NCBI GenBank assembly: GCA_023228725.1 | Contig: JALOAQ010000146.1 | Coordinates: 1 to 5,938 of the forward strand | Reading direction: 5' to 3' | Source of the DNA: Bacteroidales bacterium | GTDB lineage: Bacteria; Bacteroidota; Bacteroidia; Bacteroidales; ML635J-15 | Length of the DNA stretch: 5,938 nucleotides | In this document: positions 5,935 to 5,938 of the stretch, one piece after another | How positions within the stretch are numbered: the stretch's first letter is position 1 | Layout: every line of letters begins with the position of its first letter | Translations under genes and position numbers: made by a program | Notes under the pieces: generated by a model | Seen by the model: the letters and a program-made list of their open reading frames with translations, nothing else | Told to the model about the DNA's origin: nothing | The model's database searches: none

Positions 5935-5938
5935 TTAA

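Noticed and set aside
5688..5938. CRISPR array or a tRNA/rRNA gene at the right edge.
   Set aside because: Only two imperfect copies with a 127-bp spacer are present, unlike CRISPR spacing, and no cloverleaf with a T-arm or rRNA-like conserved segment was seen.

Overview
The window is an AT-rich stretch with four essentially complete genes and one partial gene, all on the + strand. It looks like a chromosomal housekeeping segment of a Bacteroidota bacterium. Four things point there: a type B (zinc-free) ribosomal protein L31; the alternative Bacteroidota-type GlmU instead of the proteobacterial/Firmicute form; A-rich leaders with no recognisable Shine-Dalgarno sequence before any of the four visible starts; and a TAnnTTTG-like -7 element. 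Assignment below phylum level is not supported by what I can see.

Layout: (1) 1-178 is the 3' end of rpmE2 (L31 type B), closed by a clear intrinsic terminator at 200-228. (2) 257-1420 encodes the bifunctional GlmU-like enzyme of UDP-GlcNAc synthesis. (3) The 92-bp gap 1421-1512 holds a near-ideal sigma-54 (-24/-12) promoter (TGGCAC-N5-TTGC), flanked by two short inverted repeats, pointing at lon. (4) 1513-3957 is a full-length ATP-dependent Lon protease. (5) 3978-5273 is a U32-family protein with an Fe-S cysteine set, best matched to the tRNA hydroxylation factor TrhP/YegQ. (6) 5266-5697 overlaps it by 8 nt and encodes a YhbP/UPF0306 flavin-type split-barrel protein. (7) 5698-5938 has no gene. 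It carries two copies of a ~57-bp repeat 184 bp apart, the first lying inside a larger imperfect palindrome.

lon, the U32 gene and yhbP are tightly spaced (20-nt gap, then 8-nt overlap) with no intervening terminator, so they probably form one transcription unit that can be driven by the sigma-54 promoter. This would link a quality-control protease to an Fe-S-dependent RNA modification protein and a putative redox protein. The gene contents are ordinary. The points worth a second look are the sigma-54 control of lon, the U32/YhbP coupling (in E. coli yhbP also lies close to U32 genes), and the structured repeat at the right edge.
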